DNA of 64,000 nt from Owenia fusiformis (lineage: Eukaryota; Annelida; Polychaeta; Sabellida; Oweniidae): positions 5,201,169-5,265,168 of the forward strand of contig CAIIXF020000010.1 of NCBI GenBank assembly GCA_903813345.2, read 5' to 3'. Below the pieces are notes generated by a model. It ran no database searches, was not told where the DNA came from, and saw only the letters and a program-made list of their open reading frames with translations. This document shows, one piece after another, positions 48,401 to 58,284 of the stretch; positions within the stretch are counted from its first letter, which is position 1, and each line of letters opens with the position of its first letter. The position numbers were made by a program, and so were the translations under genes.

Positions 48401-51364
48401 GTTGTTGGGTTAGGTCAATATTTCACTGTTCGTCAAAAAACGTAATTGATTTAGCAAGGTTTTAACCCCCCTCCCCCTTCTCACAAAAGTCAAAATGTTG
48501 TTTCGTGTACAGTGTTAAAGAATCAAAATGTTGATTTGCATGCAGTGTACAAGTACAACCCCAGCACACAATATCTGCTTCTGCTATAAACACATATCAA
48601 ATTCTCTATCATATCTGTTGTATATTAAATGATCATACCATTGCAGAAGATGAAACTCTGAAATCAATGTCTGTCACCTAATTAAACAAGGCATTAACAT
48701 GGCAAAATGTCACCACCTAAAAAATTGGTTAATTTAAAGCAAGTTGAAAAAAGACCGTTTTGACCTTGGGAAGGTCATTGAAGGTCAAATCTGAAATCTT
48801 AAGTCAGATTTGAGCTTCTGAGGTCTTGTAGATGACTTTGAAATTTTGAAGCAAGTTAAAAAAAGACCTTTTTGACATTAAGAACTTTATTGAAGGTCAA
48901 ATCTCAAATCTAAAGTCAGATTTGAACTTCTGAGAACTTGTATATGATTTAGAAAACAATTTAAGTCAGTCTAAACAGTATTTGTTAAGTTATTGGAAGT
49001 TGTAAGAATCTGTTACAGACTCCAACCACCAACCGCCATCACAAAAAAACGGAGACCATAACAATATGTCAACACTTTTTGGTGGTGTCATAACAGGGAT
49101 TTACACCCTCCCCCCTTACATAATTAATTACGTTTTTTGACGCACACTGAAACATTGACCTGACCGACCTCTTAAGCAATTTAAAGTACTCGCAACCTTG
49201 AATACTCCAAACTGGTGCAAAATACTTCTTGTATTTAAAACATACATGATCAGTTCACTTTGGTATGCATAACAATTTTTAAATCATAGGGTTGAAGGAT
49301 TGTATCAGATTAGCCATTGGTATATTCGCTAGAAAATCAACTAGTATTGATGTAATATTGTAAACATATACATGTTGGTAATAGCACAATCAGTTCAAGT
49401 TATTACCTGATTACAGCAGTAATATATTTTAAAGATCTCAAATGAAATGATTTAAAGTAAACACTCAGAAACCTAAATACTCCATACTGGTGCAAAATAG
49501 ATCACATATTTTAACATTTGTTTACATGATCAGTTCACTTTTGGAAGCATGTAATCTAATTTCAGAGCAGTTTAATGTGTTACCAATGATCATTAGTCTT
49601 ATGATGGTAACAGATATCTATCATATCTGGAGCGTGTGGCAATGTACAGAGTATCTAAGTGATGGTGAATTGAAGTACTCACAACCCTCAAGTTCCGAAC
49701 TGGTGCAAAATATTTCACATCAATTTACATGATCAGTTTCCCTTTCAATATGTAACACTAGATCTGATTATATCTCTTAAACATCTCAAACATACTCAGA
49801 ACCCTAAATACTCCATACTGGTGCAAAATAATTCAAATATTTAACATTAATTTACATGACCAGTTCACTTTTGGAAGCATGTAACCCAATTTCAGAGCAG
49901 CTGTTGCAGCATGTTGATAAATAGATAGCTGGAGCACATTTCTTGAATTTAACATGTAATATAAATAAGTAAGAAAATCTATTGCAAGGGCGGAATTGCT
50001 TGATTGCTATGTTATTTCAAGGATACACGTTTTTAAAAAGGGCTAACTATGCTACAGAAGCCAAATAGCTGGCAGTTGAGCCCAAGTTTTTATAGAATGA
50101 ACATCAAAGTTATGAATTGATGCTATGGTATTTTATGAAATTATAACTCAGATAGAATTTAGTTCTTTTCAAAGGATATGATATAGATTCAGTCAATGTG
50201 CACATTTAAATATAGGTCATAAGTTAGTTAGGATAAGTTAAAAAGCATTACAAAAGTCCAAACAAAGATAGAAGAATTCAAAACACAGACAAAGGAATTT
50301 ACCTTGTCCCAGTTCTACTACAAGGAGACAACATAGATGGTACAGGTAATATTACATATATGTAACACCACTTTACATGTTGATCAGTAGGTGTAATGTG
50401 ATATATTTTAAACATCTCAAACACACAGATTTAAAGTACATACTCAAAATCCTAAATACTCCATACTGGTGCAAAATATGTAATAGTCATGTAATTCAGT
50501 ATTTGTTAATATGACTAGTCCACTTTCGGAAGCATGTAACCTATTAGCCTACATGCAAGTAGAAATAATCTTGATTTACATCATTAAATATTCAAAATTC
50601 AGTCGATGTGATACCATATTGAAATCTACATGTGGTAACAAAAACAGTTAATCAACTTTCAAAATTTAATTTTCTTTGAAAATGTGACTTCTAGGTCGGG
50701 GAGATTCCCCATAGAGCCCATGTTATAAAATCACAAAAAGTGAATGATGTCTTTTCATTTAGTGGACAGATAGTGGACAGATAATATTTTGCTTTACTTG
50801 ACATTTTTTTCATTTGTATAACTATCAGATACATAAGGGTTATATGAAAATTATTCGACCAGAACAGATGGATATTTAAGTTTAAGGGCACTTTCTGCTA
50901 TACCTGCCATGCTATTTACGCCGAATTAGCCACCTGGTGGTGAAACTGGTTACTAGTTATTACTACCTACTTGCATCTGGGTAATTCCAGTGCAGCATAA
51001 TGTGAAACTAATACTCCATTAGTTTAATTATGGTAAATAATTACACAGAGTACACAGCCATTTAAAAAGTACTTGAGCAAAGATGGTTCAAAGTACCCAA
51101 ACCCCCAATTACTCCAAACTGGTGAATGGTGCAAAATAATACACTCATTTGACATTGATTATAAACAAATACTTCTATACAAATTATAAAAGTGCTACTG
51201 TTAAAAGTGTACAGTGTACCTGTATATCCAAATAAATAATAAATACCTGAAGACACACTACCACTACTAGTGCCTGGACTGGTATTTGGTGTTGGTTGGC
51301 ATTTTACACCACAGTGACAGCAAAAGTTTCCCACAGCTGGTTTCCCACAGCCAGTGCAAAACAT
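39411..51364 (-). CDS. HECT-type E3 ubiquitin ligase with zinc ribbon
   Basis: Eleven minus-strand exons: 51364-51247, 48033-47547, 46728-46672, 46107-46060, 45241-45194, 44685-44635, 42477-42181, 41283-41174, 40802-40660, 40319-40142, 39652-39411. They total 1779 nt and 592 residues, in frame. Residues 1-20 form a zinc ribbon (C3, C6, C15, C18; MFCTGCGK, FCCHCG). Residues 40-202 are an unrecognised domain ending in an acidic DEESDSDSNSD run. Two 48-nt exons are near repeats (DTIRKTVEAASEIQ / DTIRKAVEGASDIQ). The HECT N-lobe signature is DGENAKDLGGPRREL. The C-lobe has FITGSETEPITGF and the catalytic cysteine C559 in PTSSTCTNTFRLP. Predicted to transfer ubiquitin through a thioester on C559. 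An acceptor two bases before the ATG implies a 5' non-coding exon upstream. Confidence 0.88.
39949..40098. mobile_element. T-family MITE, short copy (HECT intron 10)
   Basis: AACAAGGCATTAACATG to GTGCTGACATAA, about 150 bp, inverted relative to the 36059 copy. Occupies a third of the 489-bp last intron. Confidence 0.65.
42725..43679. mobile_element. T-family MITE split by a nested MITE (HECT intron 6)
   Basis: Starts ACAAGGCATTAACATGACA and ends GGTGGTGACATAA. Its two parts (42725-43064 and 43566-43679) join to the usual family sequence when 43065-43565 is removed. Confidence 0.75.
43065..43565. mobile_element. 501-bp MITE with TA duplication nested in T element
   Basis: Terminal inverted repeats of about 35 bp start CCGGAGTTTCTTGCGAATAG. 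TA precedes and follows (43063-43064, 43566-43567). The undisturbed site is seen in the sister copy near 48975 (AACAGTATTTG), so exactly one TA was duplicated, as for Tc1/mariner-type elements. The interior repeats the words GGGCGTTTAT and ATAAACGCCC many times. Non-coding. Confidence 0.85.
44395..44591. repeat. GGAC-type dispersed repeat, copy 2 (HECT intron 6)
   Basis: Short form: CACCGAGTAGCAAATCCCAC, TTTGAGTTATCTCCTGGACA, GGACGGACGGACAGACGG, then GAACTTTGTTCGGTGGGATA. It lies 45 bp from the 44685-44635 exon, which it nearly abuts on the 3' side. Confidence 0.65.
46434..46510. mobile_element. T-family MITE remnant (HECT intron 3)
   Basis: Only the two ends remain: AACAAGGCATTAACATGACA plus AAATGTCACCACC, and TTTTTGGCGGTGAC, about 77 bp in all. 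Confidence 0.6.
48408..49165. mobile_element. TIR element hosting a T-family MITE
   Basis: Inverted ends of about 45 bp: GGTTAGGTCAATATTTCAC with GTCAAAAAACGTAATT at the left, and the inverse at 49105-49165. A T-family copy (48685-49092) is nested inside. Non-coding. No clear target duplication seen. Confidence 0.65.
48685..49092. mobile_element. T-family MITE (nested, HECT intron 1)
   Basis: AACAAGGCATTAACATGGCA to GGTGGTGTCAT, about 408 bp. It shows the intact sequence at the site where another T copy was hit by the 501-bp MITE. Confidence 0.75.
50551..50978. repeat. R1 repeat, copy 3 (HECT intron 1)
   Basis: Homologous to 17570-18000 over its full length, with ends ATGCAAGTAGAAATAATC and TACTACCTACTTGCATCT. 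A short tandem duplication AGTGGACAGATA is private to this copy. Confidence 0.7.
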
Positions 51365-52866
51365 GTCTGTAAAACAAAAATTTCATTAATCTGAGAATAG
51401 TGGTAGTTTAGAAAATACATCACCAATAAAATGCATGATGGGGCTCCCGTAGGATAATTGCAGCATGCACAATTTACCTATTTCTAATCACATTTCCACA
51501 TATATGCGAATATGCTCACTATTTCTTTGCATTATTTAGGACCATAGACGAGAAAACCCTGTTTCGAAATCTGAGGGGGCCCCCGATTGAAATCGTGAAA
51601 AACTTTGCAAATTTAATCACTTATTCTGGACGTTTTAATTCAAACGGTTTAATATCTTAAAATAAAATAATGTCAGCAGATGTGGTTGTCACAAATCGAG
51701 CTAATTTAAAGTTTAAATGTCATTGGAGATAAAGTTTCTTATTTGTGTCATGGAAAATCCTGAACTTCCAGATTGGGATTTACCAAATTAAATAAACGGC
51801 TTTATTAGATTCTAGCCACATTTACAATTTTACCGGCAATCATCTAAATGATTGATTTAACTTCTGGTATCAGTAAAACCCTAAATCATTCGAAATTCAA
51901 ATGTAATTGGTCGTAATTGGCATCCATGGTATTGCCAAAACAAGATGGCTGCAGGTCCAGATAGAATTCAAAATGGAGGGAGTTTGTATTAATTCACGGT
52001 ATTTGTTTGTGAATTAAAGCTAATGATGGTCTGTGTAAAATTTAATTAATGTGTATACAGTATGCACAAAAGTTGAACAAAGGGTCGATCAGACTCAATC
52101 TTACTTGAGTGTGATAATTGGTTACGTAACAAAGCTTTACTGCATGGTCATGGTGTATTCTACTCTATTTTTATGCATGCTTCCAGGCCTATGCTGCTTA
52201 TACTGCATGTTTACTAGTATTTTAGAAAATGTGAATAAAAATTGGTAATTTAAAATTGTATATGTTGTATTTACCCTTCAGGAACCCCAAAATGCATTTT
52301 ATTAGTGATGTATTTTCTAAACTACCGAGAATGGTACATCCTTCCAAGCATGTATTAGTACCATAAATTAAAGTATAAATGTCATTGGTCATTTCAAAAT
52401 ATATGGTACATTGTCATCATAGCCAGTCAATTATACTTTACATGGCAAATGTAAATTTTGCCTAATCACCGGTAAATTATATCAATTCATTCAACTCACT
52501 TAATCATCAATTCACACATAGCTAGGCAAAGTGTGTCAGATTCCAGCCAATCCGAACAGAGTATTTTTACATGACAGCAGTGCATGAAATAATCAACAAT
52601 AACGCATTTGTTGTGTATAGGTCACCAGTATGATATTCACCCGGTCCTGGGGTAACACCTACTGGTGCACTGATATGCTGCATGGTGAAATGTGTCTATA
52701 GGCAAAGGCAACGCAAGACAAAATATTTTGGAAAATATTCAATCAGACATTCTTTTTTCAGACCCAATGTCATATTTGGATAAGATTTACAATTCCTGTG
52801 ATCGTGCCACATATAACGCCACGCGATTACGTGTTGATTTTAAACTGAATTTGCAATGAAAACGAT

Positions 52867-52872
52867 CGAAGA

Positions 52873-52903
<31 letters not shown>

Positions 52904-52912
52904 CGAAGATCT
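52867..52912 (-). mobile_element. Bare poly(A) insertion with target duplication
   Basis: Twenty-nine T on the plus strand (poly(A) on the minus) lie between two copies of CGAAGATCT (52867-52875 and 52904-52912, one T shared with the tract). This is what target-primed reverse transcription leaves when only the tail is copied. Confidence 0.6.
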
Positions 52913-53097
52913 GGTACTTTCATTTCTCACATGTTTGATAGCGGGTCATTAACTCTTAGCCTATTATCCATGTCTTATTTTTCACAAAAAAAACTCAGAG
53001 GAACCCCGCAGAATTCCAGCAGAATTGGCTTTTTTCTTTGCAGAATTCACTAATTTCACTTGCAGAATTCAGTATTTTAACTCACGGAAAACTGGGG

Positions 53098-54375
53098 GGA
53101 GTGCCCTAGGCCCGGGAGGTTCACTGTATACAAAATTCAGCGGGTTCCTAGGCTGAACCCTCAAATATGATCAATATGTTCCCATACCAATCTGTTAAAT
53201 TTCAATGTGTTCCCATACTGACAAAAATAATGCCCCAAAGCACACCAAATGTCCAAATATAAGACCATTGCCATACCACATGTCCAGATGTAAGACTAAG
53301 GCCATTTAAAATGTCTAAAGCCCCGAGAAGAAGGCAGATCTTTGAGGAAAACGATCCAAAACAACCTCAAACTAGAAAACTGCAACTCCGCGAAGTAGCA
53401 AATCCCAACGAACAATATATCAATTACCAAATTAATTCCAATCAGTCATAGAATTGAAAAATTTAGATTTTATGATTGCGAATTCCTGAAAGGCAGCCAT
53501 TTTGAATTTTCTGAGGTACAAATCTGAAAAATAATACCATAATTGTGATCTACTCTAAAATTCCTTCAATTTGAGTATAATATAGGCATACTTTGAAGGG
53601 ATCGCAAAATTATTGCGAAATCCAACATTAGGCGGCCATTTTGAATTTCACGAGGTCTGAATCTGAAAAAAGATACAATCAACTCTAAATTGCCTTTCAT
53701 TTGAGTATAATAAAGCTATACTTCAGAAATACCTCAAAATTAACGAATATTTCTGTTTTCCTGACCCCCCATACACGGCCCCAGGGGGTCAGCATGAAAA
53801 ACAAGGAATATATGTGAAATAAATAGATGTTGTGAATATACTACCAAAATTTCAAACAAAAATATTTATTACTTTGGTTTCGAATGAAAAATTCATGATT
53901 TTTACGAAAAAGTCTAGTCATTTTTAAAGCGGCGGCCATCATGGAAAATTTTTTTTTGGGTAAAACTATTCACCAATATACATCGTTCCACCAAATATGA
54001 AGAAAATCCGTCAACTGGTATTTGAGTTATCTTACGGACGGACGGACGGACGGACTGACAGACGGAGGGCTTCACTATATCCCTACAGAACTTCGTTCGT
54101 TGGGATAATTAAGGATATGTGTAACTACTAGACCAATGCCATACACAAGTGAGAGGCAATGTATTTTCCATGACCATTCTCATACCAGGAGTGGAAAAAT
54201 CTGACCATTGCCATACCTCAAATCATAATTTAGGGGGCATTCTCATTCCAGATCCTAAAAATTGGGTCCATTGCCATACCAAATGTCAAAAAAGGGACCC
54301 CACATGAGCCGAGGATCCCCCCCGTCAAGGTTTATATACAGTGAACACCCCAGGCTAGGAGCCCTGGCCCTGTGT
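53098..54375. mobile_element. 1.28-kb TIR element with nested GGAC-type repeat
   Basis: The left end contains GTGCCCTAGGCCCGGGAGG then TTCACTGTATA. The right end contains the inverse, TATACAGTGAAC followed by CCCAGGCTAGGAGCCC. Inside, units like CCATTGCCATACCA and ATGTCCA recur on both sides of the nested 53375-54111 repeat. No coding capacity. Confidence 0.6.
53375..54111. repeat. GGAC-type dispersed repeat, copy 3
   Basis: CCGCGAAGTAGCAAATCCCA at the left. Two internal GCGGCCATTTTGAAT-like words, then TATTTGAGTTATC, a GGAC run (54038-54056) and GAACTTCGTTCGTTGGGATA at the right. Confidence 0.65.
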
Positions 54376-54892
54376 CTAGTATTCAGTCAGTGAAACCCCT
54401 GCTCTAGCTAACCATCCCATTAAAAAAAATCAGGGTGATCAACTTTGGCCAAAAATCACTTGAACTGAGTTCTAAATTGTTGAAAAACTGCATGATTTTG
54501 AATGAATTTTTGTCCAGGCCGGTCTGAGGGGGGGTGATGCACACGTGGTTCACGTCATGTCTGGCTTTTGAATGGTTTATCTGTAAAGTGCAACATCTAC
54601 GTTATTTTGAACAAACAGATTGCCTTACAAAGGTAAAATATATAAAAGATAGTCCACTAGTATAGACAACTAGGCCTACATATACTCACTTTGGTTGGTT
54701 AAGTCCATATATACGGTGCTATCATGTCACCTAATAGTCTCTGGTGCTGTTTTTTCAATGGTGCTTTACTCTTGTGACTGTCTCTAGTGTTTTTGTAGAT
54801 TCTTTTTATTTTTATTTTTGTTTTTTCTTAAAATCACTAAAGTTCCTTAGCTTGTAACTTATTTACATTTAAAGTTTATATGAGTTAGACAA

Positions 54893-57712
54893 TTAAAATC
54901 TTTTTGTTTTCATCAAGAAGGTTGTAAAAGCGTAGTTCAACCTTTTGTTGATGTCTGGTTTTAGAGTTTTGTTCAGACCTGACAGAGTCTTGATGTCCAA
55001 TTCTGGGTTATATTCACTTTCTAGAAGAATACTATTAGCCTCATAAAATAGTCTCTCACGAATCTCGCTGTATTTGGAGCAGTGGTGTATGAAATGATCA
55101 ATGGTCTCTATCCTGTCACAGTTGTGGCACTTGTCTGAAGGGAGTATGGGATTGATTTTCTTTAGGTGGCTATTGAGCTTTGTATGGCCACTTAACATTT
55201 GGTTTGTAATACAGAATGTTTTCCTGTTTTTCTCTCCCAGGATAGCTCTGGTTCCAACTTTTTCTATTGATCGCTGTATGTGGCTAACTTTTTTGGAATT
55301 ATTATATTGTCTCTGCCACTTTGTCTGGACAGATTTATTGATCAAGCTGTATATATGCTGTTTGTTTATTTTAGCCTCAGCGTATTTTCCGCTTTTTGCA
55401 ACTAATGCTGCCCGTTTAGCGTGACTGTCAGCCAGTTCATTGCCTTTGACATCAACGTGTCCTGGAACCCAATAGTATTTGATTGACAGACCTTTTTGTC
55501 TGATTGTTTTGCATGAGTTGCGAATATTTATGACTGTGTTAAGCTCATTTTTTGGAACGTTTGTTTCAAAGGCTGTGATAAGCGCTGGCTGGCAGTCAGA
55601 GAATAGTAGTATGTTGTTACAAAGTGGACTTTCTTGTAGAAAGGTGAGTGCAAGGTTGATGGCCCTCACTTCTCCTACAAAGTTATTGCTTCTGTTGGAG
55701 ATAGCTTGTTCTAAACAAATAGGTTCCCCTCTAAGACCTTGTAGGTATATAATCGCCGCAGAGCCAGTAGGTCCTGGATTGCCATATGCTGATCCGTCTG
55801 TAAAGACAATGGTTGCGTCTGCAGGGCAGTTCTCTAGGATGTCTGTAATTCTCTCTCGTTGTTCTGTTTTAGATTTTGTGAATTCATTGGAGTCTCTTGA
55901 TGCTCCAGTAAATTCAAAGTTGTTAAAGTTGTAACTATAGGTGTACTCTTTCTCAAGATGTTCTGATGGGAGTTTCCTGCAGAACTCTATCAGTCGTGAA
56001 TGTAGTATGCTGAAGGCAGTTGCTCTCCTCTCAGTGACTATGCTGTTTTTCCACAATATTGTCTCCTTATAGAGTGGACTTGATTCAGTTTTCAGACATA
56101 TTCTGGCAAATTCCTGAGCCTGTCTGGATTTGAACAGTATGTCAATAGGAGTGCAGTTCGTTAGAATTTCTAATGTTTCAGTGCTTGTGGATTGGATACA
56201 ACCTGTGGCTCTGAGGAGAGCCTGTCTGTGCACTGTTCTATACGCAGAGATAGCTTTGTCGGTGGATGTGGCAATTACACCAAATCCATATTCAAGATTT
56301 GGTTGAACTAGACTTTTGTATAAGTTGCAGAAAACTGTCTGTGAGCATCCCTGATTGGAATTTGTAAAATTGGAGATTGTTTTTAATGCTCCAAAGCCTT
56401 TTTTCTGTCTATCTTGTATGTGCTCCTCAAAGCTTAGATTCTGATCAACTATGACACCTAGTATCTTTGTGTGTTCTACAACATTGAGAGAAATGTTGTT
56501 AAATTTGATGTCCACATTAGGTCTAGCCTTGCCTGGCGGTGAGAACACTATGACCTTGCATTTATGTTGTGAAACGCCCATGTTCCACTGGTCGCACCAT
56601 TTTGACAGGTTTGAAATGTCATTGTTAAGTGTGTTTGTAGCATTGTGTGGATCATAGTCAGTACTCCAAAGTATAACGTCGTCTGCGTATTCCCCGTGAT
56701 TGGATACTACGTTTGTAAGGGAGTCTGCCGTATAGGCATTACAGAGAGACGGAGAAACTACAGCTCCCTGAGGGATCCCAACCTTAGATGTTCTAAGCTC
56801 AGAAGTGAAATTATTCACAGTCAATGAATATTGACGATTGCTGAGATACTCGTCTATGAAGCATAGAAGTCTACCATCTATACCGCCCCTGTGCAGCTTA
56901 TAAATCAGACCCCTGCGCCACACCCGTTCAAAGCAGGAGTCATAATCTATGGTTACTGCGATAGTGGTTTCACCCTTGTTCCATCCTTGTTGAACTGCCT
57001 GTACCAATCTGAGTACTGTATGAGTACAGCTGCGGAAAATTCTGTAAGAGTCCTGGAATGTAGAAAACATGTTTTTTACTTCCATTGCCCAATTGAATCT
57101 GTTACCAACTACATGTTCATAGAGCTTTCCTATGACTGATTCCAGGGTAATGGGTCTGTACGACCCATCTGAGTTGTAGTTATCTTTTGCAGGTTTGGGT
57201 ATCATAATCTTGGGATCTATCTTGAACTCATCTGGTAAAATGCCTCTTTTCCAGCATTTTTGAAAAAGTTTGAACATTGATTTGATGTACAATTGACCAG
57301 AGTTCTTGATCATTATGTAGAAGATTTTCTCTCGTGGATCAGGTGCAGACAAGCTTTTAGAATTATTTATAGCACTAATTAGTTCATTGAGTGTGAGCTC
57401 TTTGTTTTCAGCTTGGCATGTACTTTCATAATTTGGCTTAGCTATGTTTTGTTTTTCAATAACAACAGCCAAGTCTGCATCTTTTTCCACAAGAGTAAAC
57501 CATGGGTCAGGAATATTAAGGTCTTCCTTACCATATTTTACCAAGAACTCAAGAGAAATATCAGAATCAGTGACAGCGGTGGTGCCATCTTTTCTAATGA
57601 GTGGTTGTACAACCTGTTTGCTACTTGGACTATTATAGTTATTATAGACTATTATAGCTTGACAATTCCCGCTTCCTTCACTTCCGTTAATTTCAACCGT
57701 GACACGCCACAT
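54893..57712 (-). CDS. Non-LTR reverse transcriptase with RNase H, no endonuclease
   Basis: One open frame of 939 residues. The reverse transcriptase spans about 115-420. Motif A is AVTIDYDS (D256), followed by GIPQGAVVSPSL and then YADD (342-345). RNase H spans about 632-775 with D639 (FTDGSAYGN), E681 (VGEVRA), D706 (FSDCQ), H752 and D762 (GNELADSHA), so all catalytic positions are kept. A Cys/His knuckle (CHNCDRIETIDHFIHHC) lies near the C-terminus. These domains fit the I/Jockey-like part of the non-LTR retrotransposons. The usual apurinic endonuclease is missing. In its place are about 100 residues (MWRVTVEINGSEGSGNCQ...) that I do not recognise. The gene is preceded by the leader shared with the integrase gene. 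Possibly a still active element or a rearranged one. Confidence 0.85.
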   Translation of the reverse strand: MWRVTVEINGSEGSGNCQAIIVYNNYNSPSSKQVVQPLIRKDGTTAVTDSDISLEFLVKYGKEDLNIPDPWFTLVEKDADLAVVIEKQNIAKPNYESTCQAENKELTLNELISAINNSKSLSAPDPREKIFYIMIKNSGQLYIKSMFKLFQKCWKRGILPDEFKIDPKIMIPKPAKDNYNSDGSYRPITLESVIGKLYEHVVGNRFNWAMEVKNMFSTFQDSYRIFRSCTHTVLRLVQAVQQGWNKGETTIAVTIDYDSCFERVWRRGLIYKLHRGGIDGRLLCFIDEYLSNRQYSLTVNNFTSELRTSKVGIPQGAVVSPSLCNAYTADSLTNVVSNHGEYADDVILWSTDYDPHNATNTLNNDISNLSKWCDQWNMGVSQHKCKVIVFSPPGKARPNVDIKFNNISLNVVEHTKILGVIVDQNLSFEEHIQDRQKKGFGALKTISNFTNSNQGCSQTVFCNLYKSLVQPNLEYGFGVIATSTDKAISAYRTVHRQALLRATGCIQSTSTETLEILTNCTPIDILFKSRQAQEFARICLKTESSPLYKETILWKNSIVTERRATAFSILHSRLIEFCRKLPSEHLEKEYTYSYNFNNFEFTGASRDSNEFTKSKTEQRERITDILENCPADATIVFTDGSAYGNPGPTGSAAIIYLQGLRGEPICLEQAISNRSNNFVGEVRAINLALTFLQESPLCNNILLFSDCQPALITAFETNVPKNELNTVINIRNSCKTIRQKGLSIKYYWVPGHVDVKGNELADSHAKRAALVAKSGKYAEAKINKQHIYSLINKSVQTKWQRQYNNSKKVSHIQRSIEKVGTRAILGEKNRKTFCITNQMLSGHTKLNSHLKKINPILPSDKCHNCDRIETIDHFIHHCSKYSEIRERLFYEANSILLESEYNPELDIKTLSGLNKTLKPDINKRLNYAFTTFLMKTKRF

Positions 57713-57732
57713 AAAGTTTTCCTTTACAGAAG

Positions 57733-58284
57733 ACTTTTAAAAAATTTCAGACTTATCTAAAAATCTGAACTGACTTATGAATTTCCAAAATCAGTTTTGC
57801 AAAAAAAAATTGCAAAAATATTTCTAAAAAATTATTATAATTTCTATAAATCATTTTACATTTACATATTTGATTTTTGAAATCCTAAAATAGAGTCTAA
57901 AGTTTTAAGGATTTTCTAAAAGTGTTTTTAAATCTTTAAATTGATTTTTAAATCAATTTATTTAATTTTTTTATATATATTTTGAAATTAAAAAATTAAA
58001 TTTTCAAATTACAAAAGTTACTTCAATTTTTATTAAAGTTTTTGAATTTTAAATAAGTGTTTTGCGAGTTTTCAAAAGTTATTTATGATTTTAAAAAACT
58101 ATTTACATTTTTATTTAAGTTTTTAAATTTTCAATAAGTATTATGTGAGTTTTTATAAGTTAATTATGATTTTAAAAAACTATTTTTATTTTTATTAAAG
58201 TTTTTAAATTTTCAATAAGTATTTTGTGAGTTTTTAAAAGTTAATTATGATTTTCAAAAATAGAAATGAAAAAATGTCCCTTTT
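57733..58284 (-). repeat. AT-rich leader shared with the integrase gene, RT copy
   Basis: Read on the minus strand it starts ACGAAGCTTTAAAAGGGACA and ends AAAAGTCTTCTGTAAAGGAA about 8 bp before the RT start codon. It contains three iterations of the TTATAAAAACTCAC / AATACTTATTGAAAAT / TTAAAAACTTTAAT motif. The first codons of the RT (ATGTGGCGTGTCAC) align with ATGCGGCGTGTCAT in the integrase leader. Probably carries the promoter. Confidence 0.7.

Larger units (their letters stand above)
48215..51132. repeat. Interspersed ~90-bp repeats in HECT intron 1
   Basis: At least seven diverged copies of a block with CCTAAATACTCCATACTGG, TGCAAAATA(A)TT, AACATTAATTTACATGA and CAGTTCACTTTTGGAAGCA. Approximate starts: 48215, 49190, 49467, 49676, 49799, 50447 and 51096. 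Spacing is irregular, so the array has been broken by insertions (48408-49165, 50551-50978). Non-coding. Confidence 0.65.
51365..54892. other. HECT upstream region, no coding exon seen
   Basis: A 5' non-coding exon of the HECT gene is expected here but cannot be placed. The region holds a poly(T) insertion (52867-52912) and a TIR element (53098-54375) with a nested GGAC-type repeat. About 51.4-52.8 kb shows nothing else recognisable. The 3' flank of the RT gene at 54.4-54.9 kb contains A-rich stretches on the minus strand. Confidence 0.5.

Noticed and set aside
52856-53053. Reading frame across the poly(T) tract
   Set aside because: The frame exists only because the homopolymer codes poly-Phe; the tract is a retrotransposition scar.
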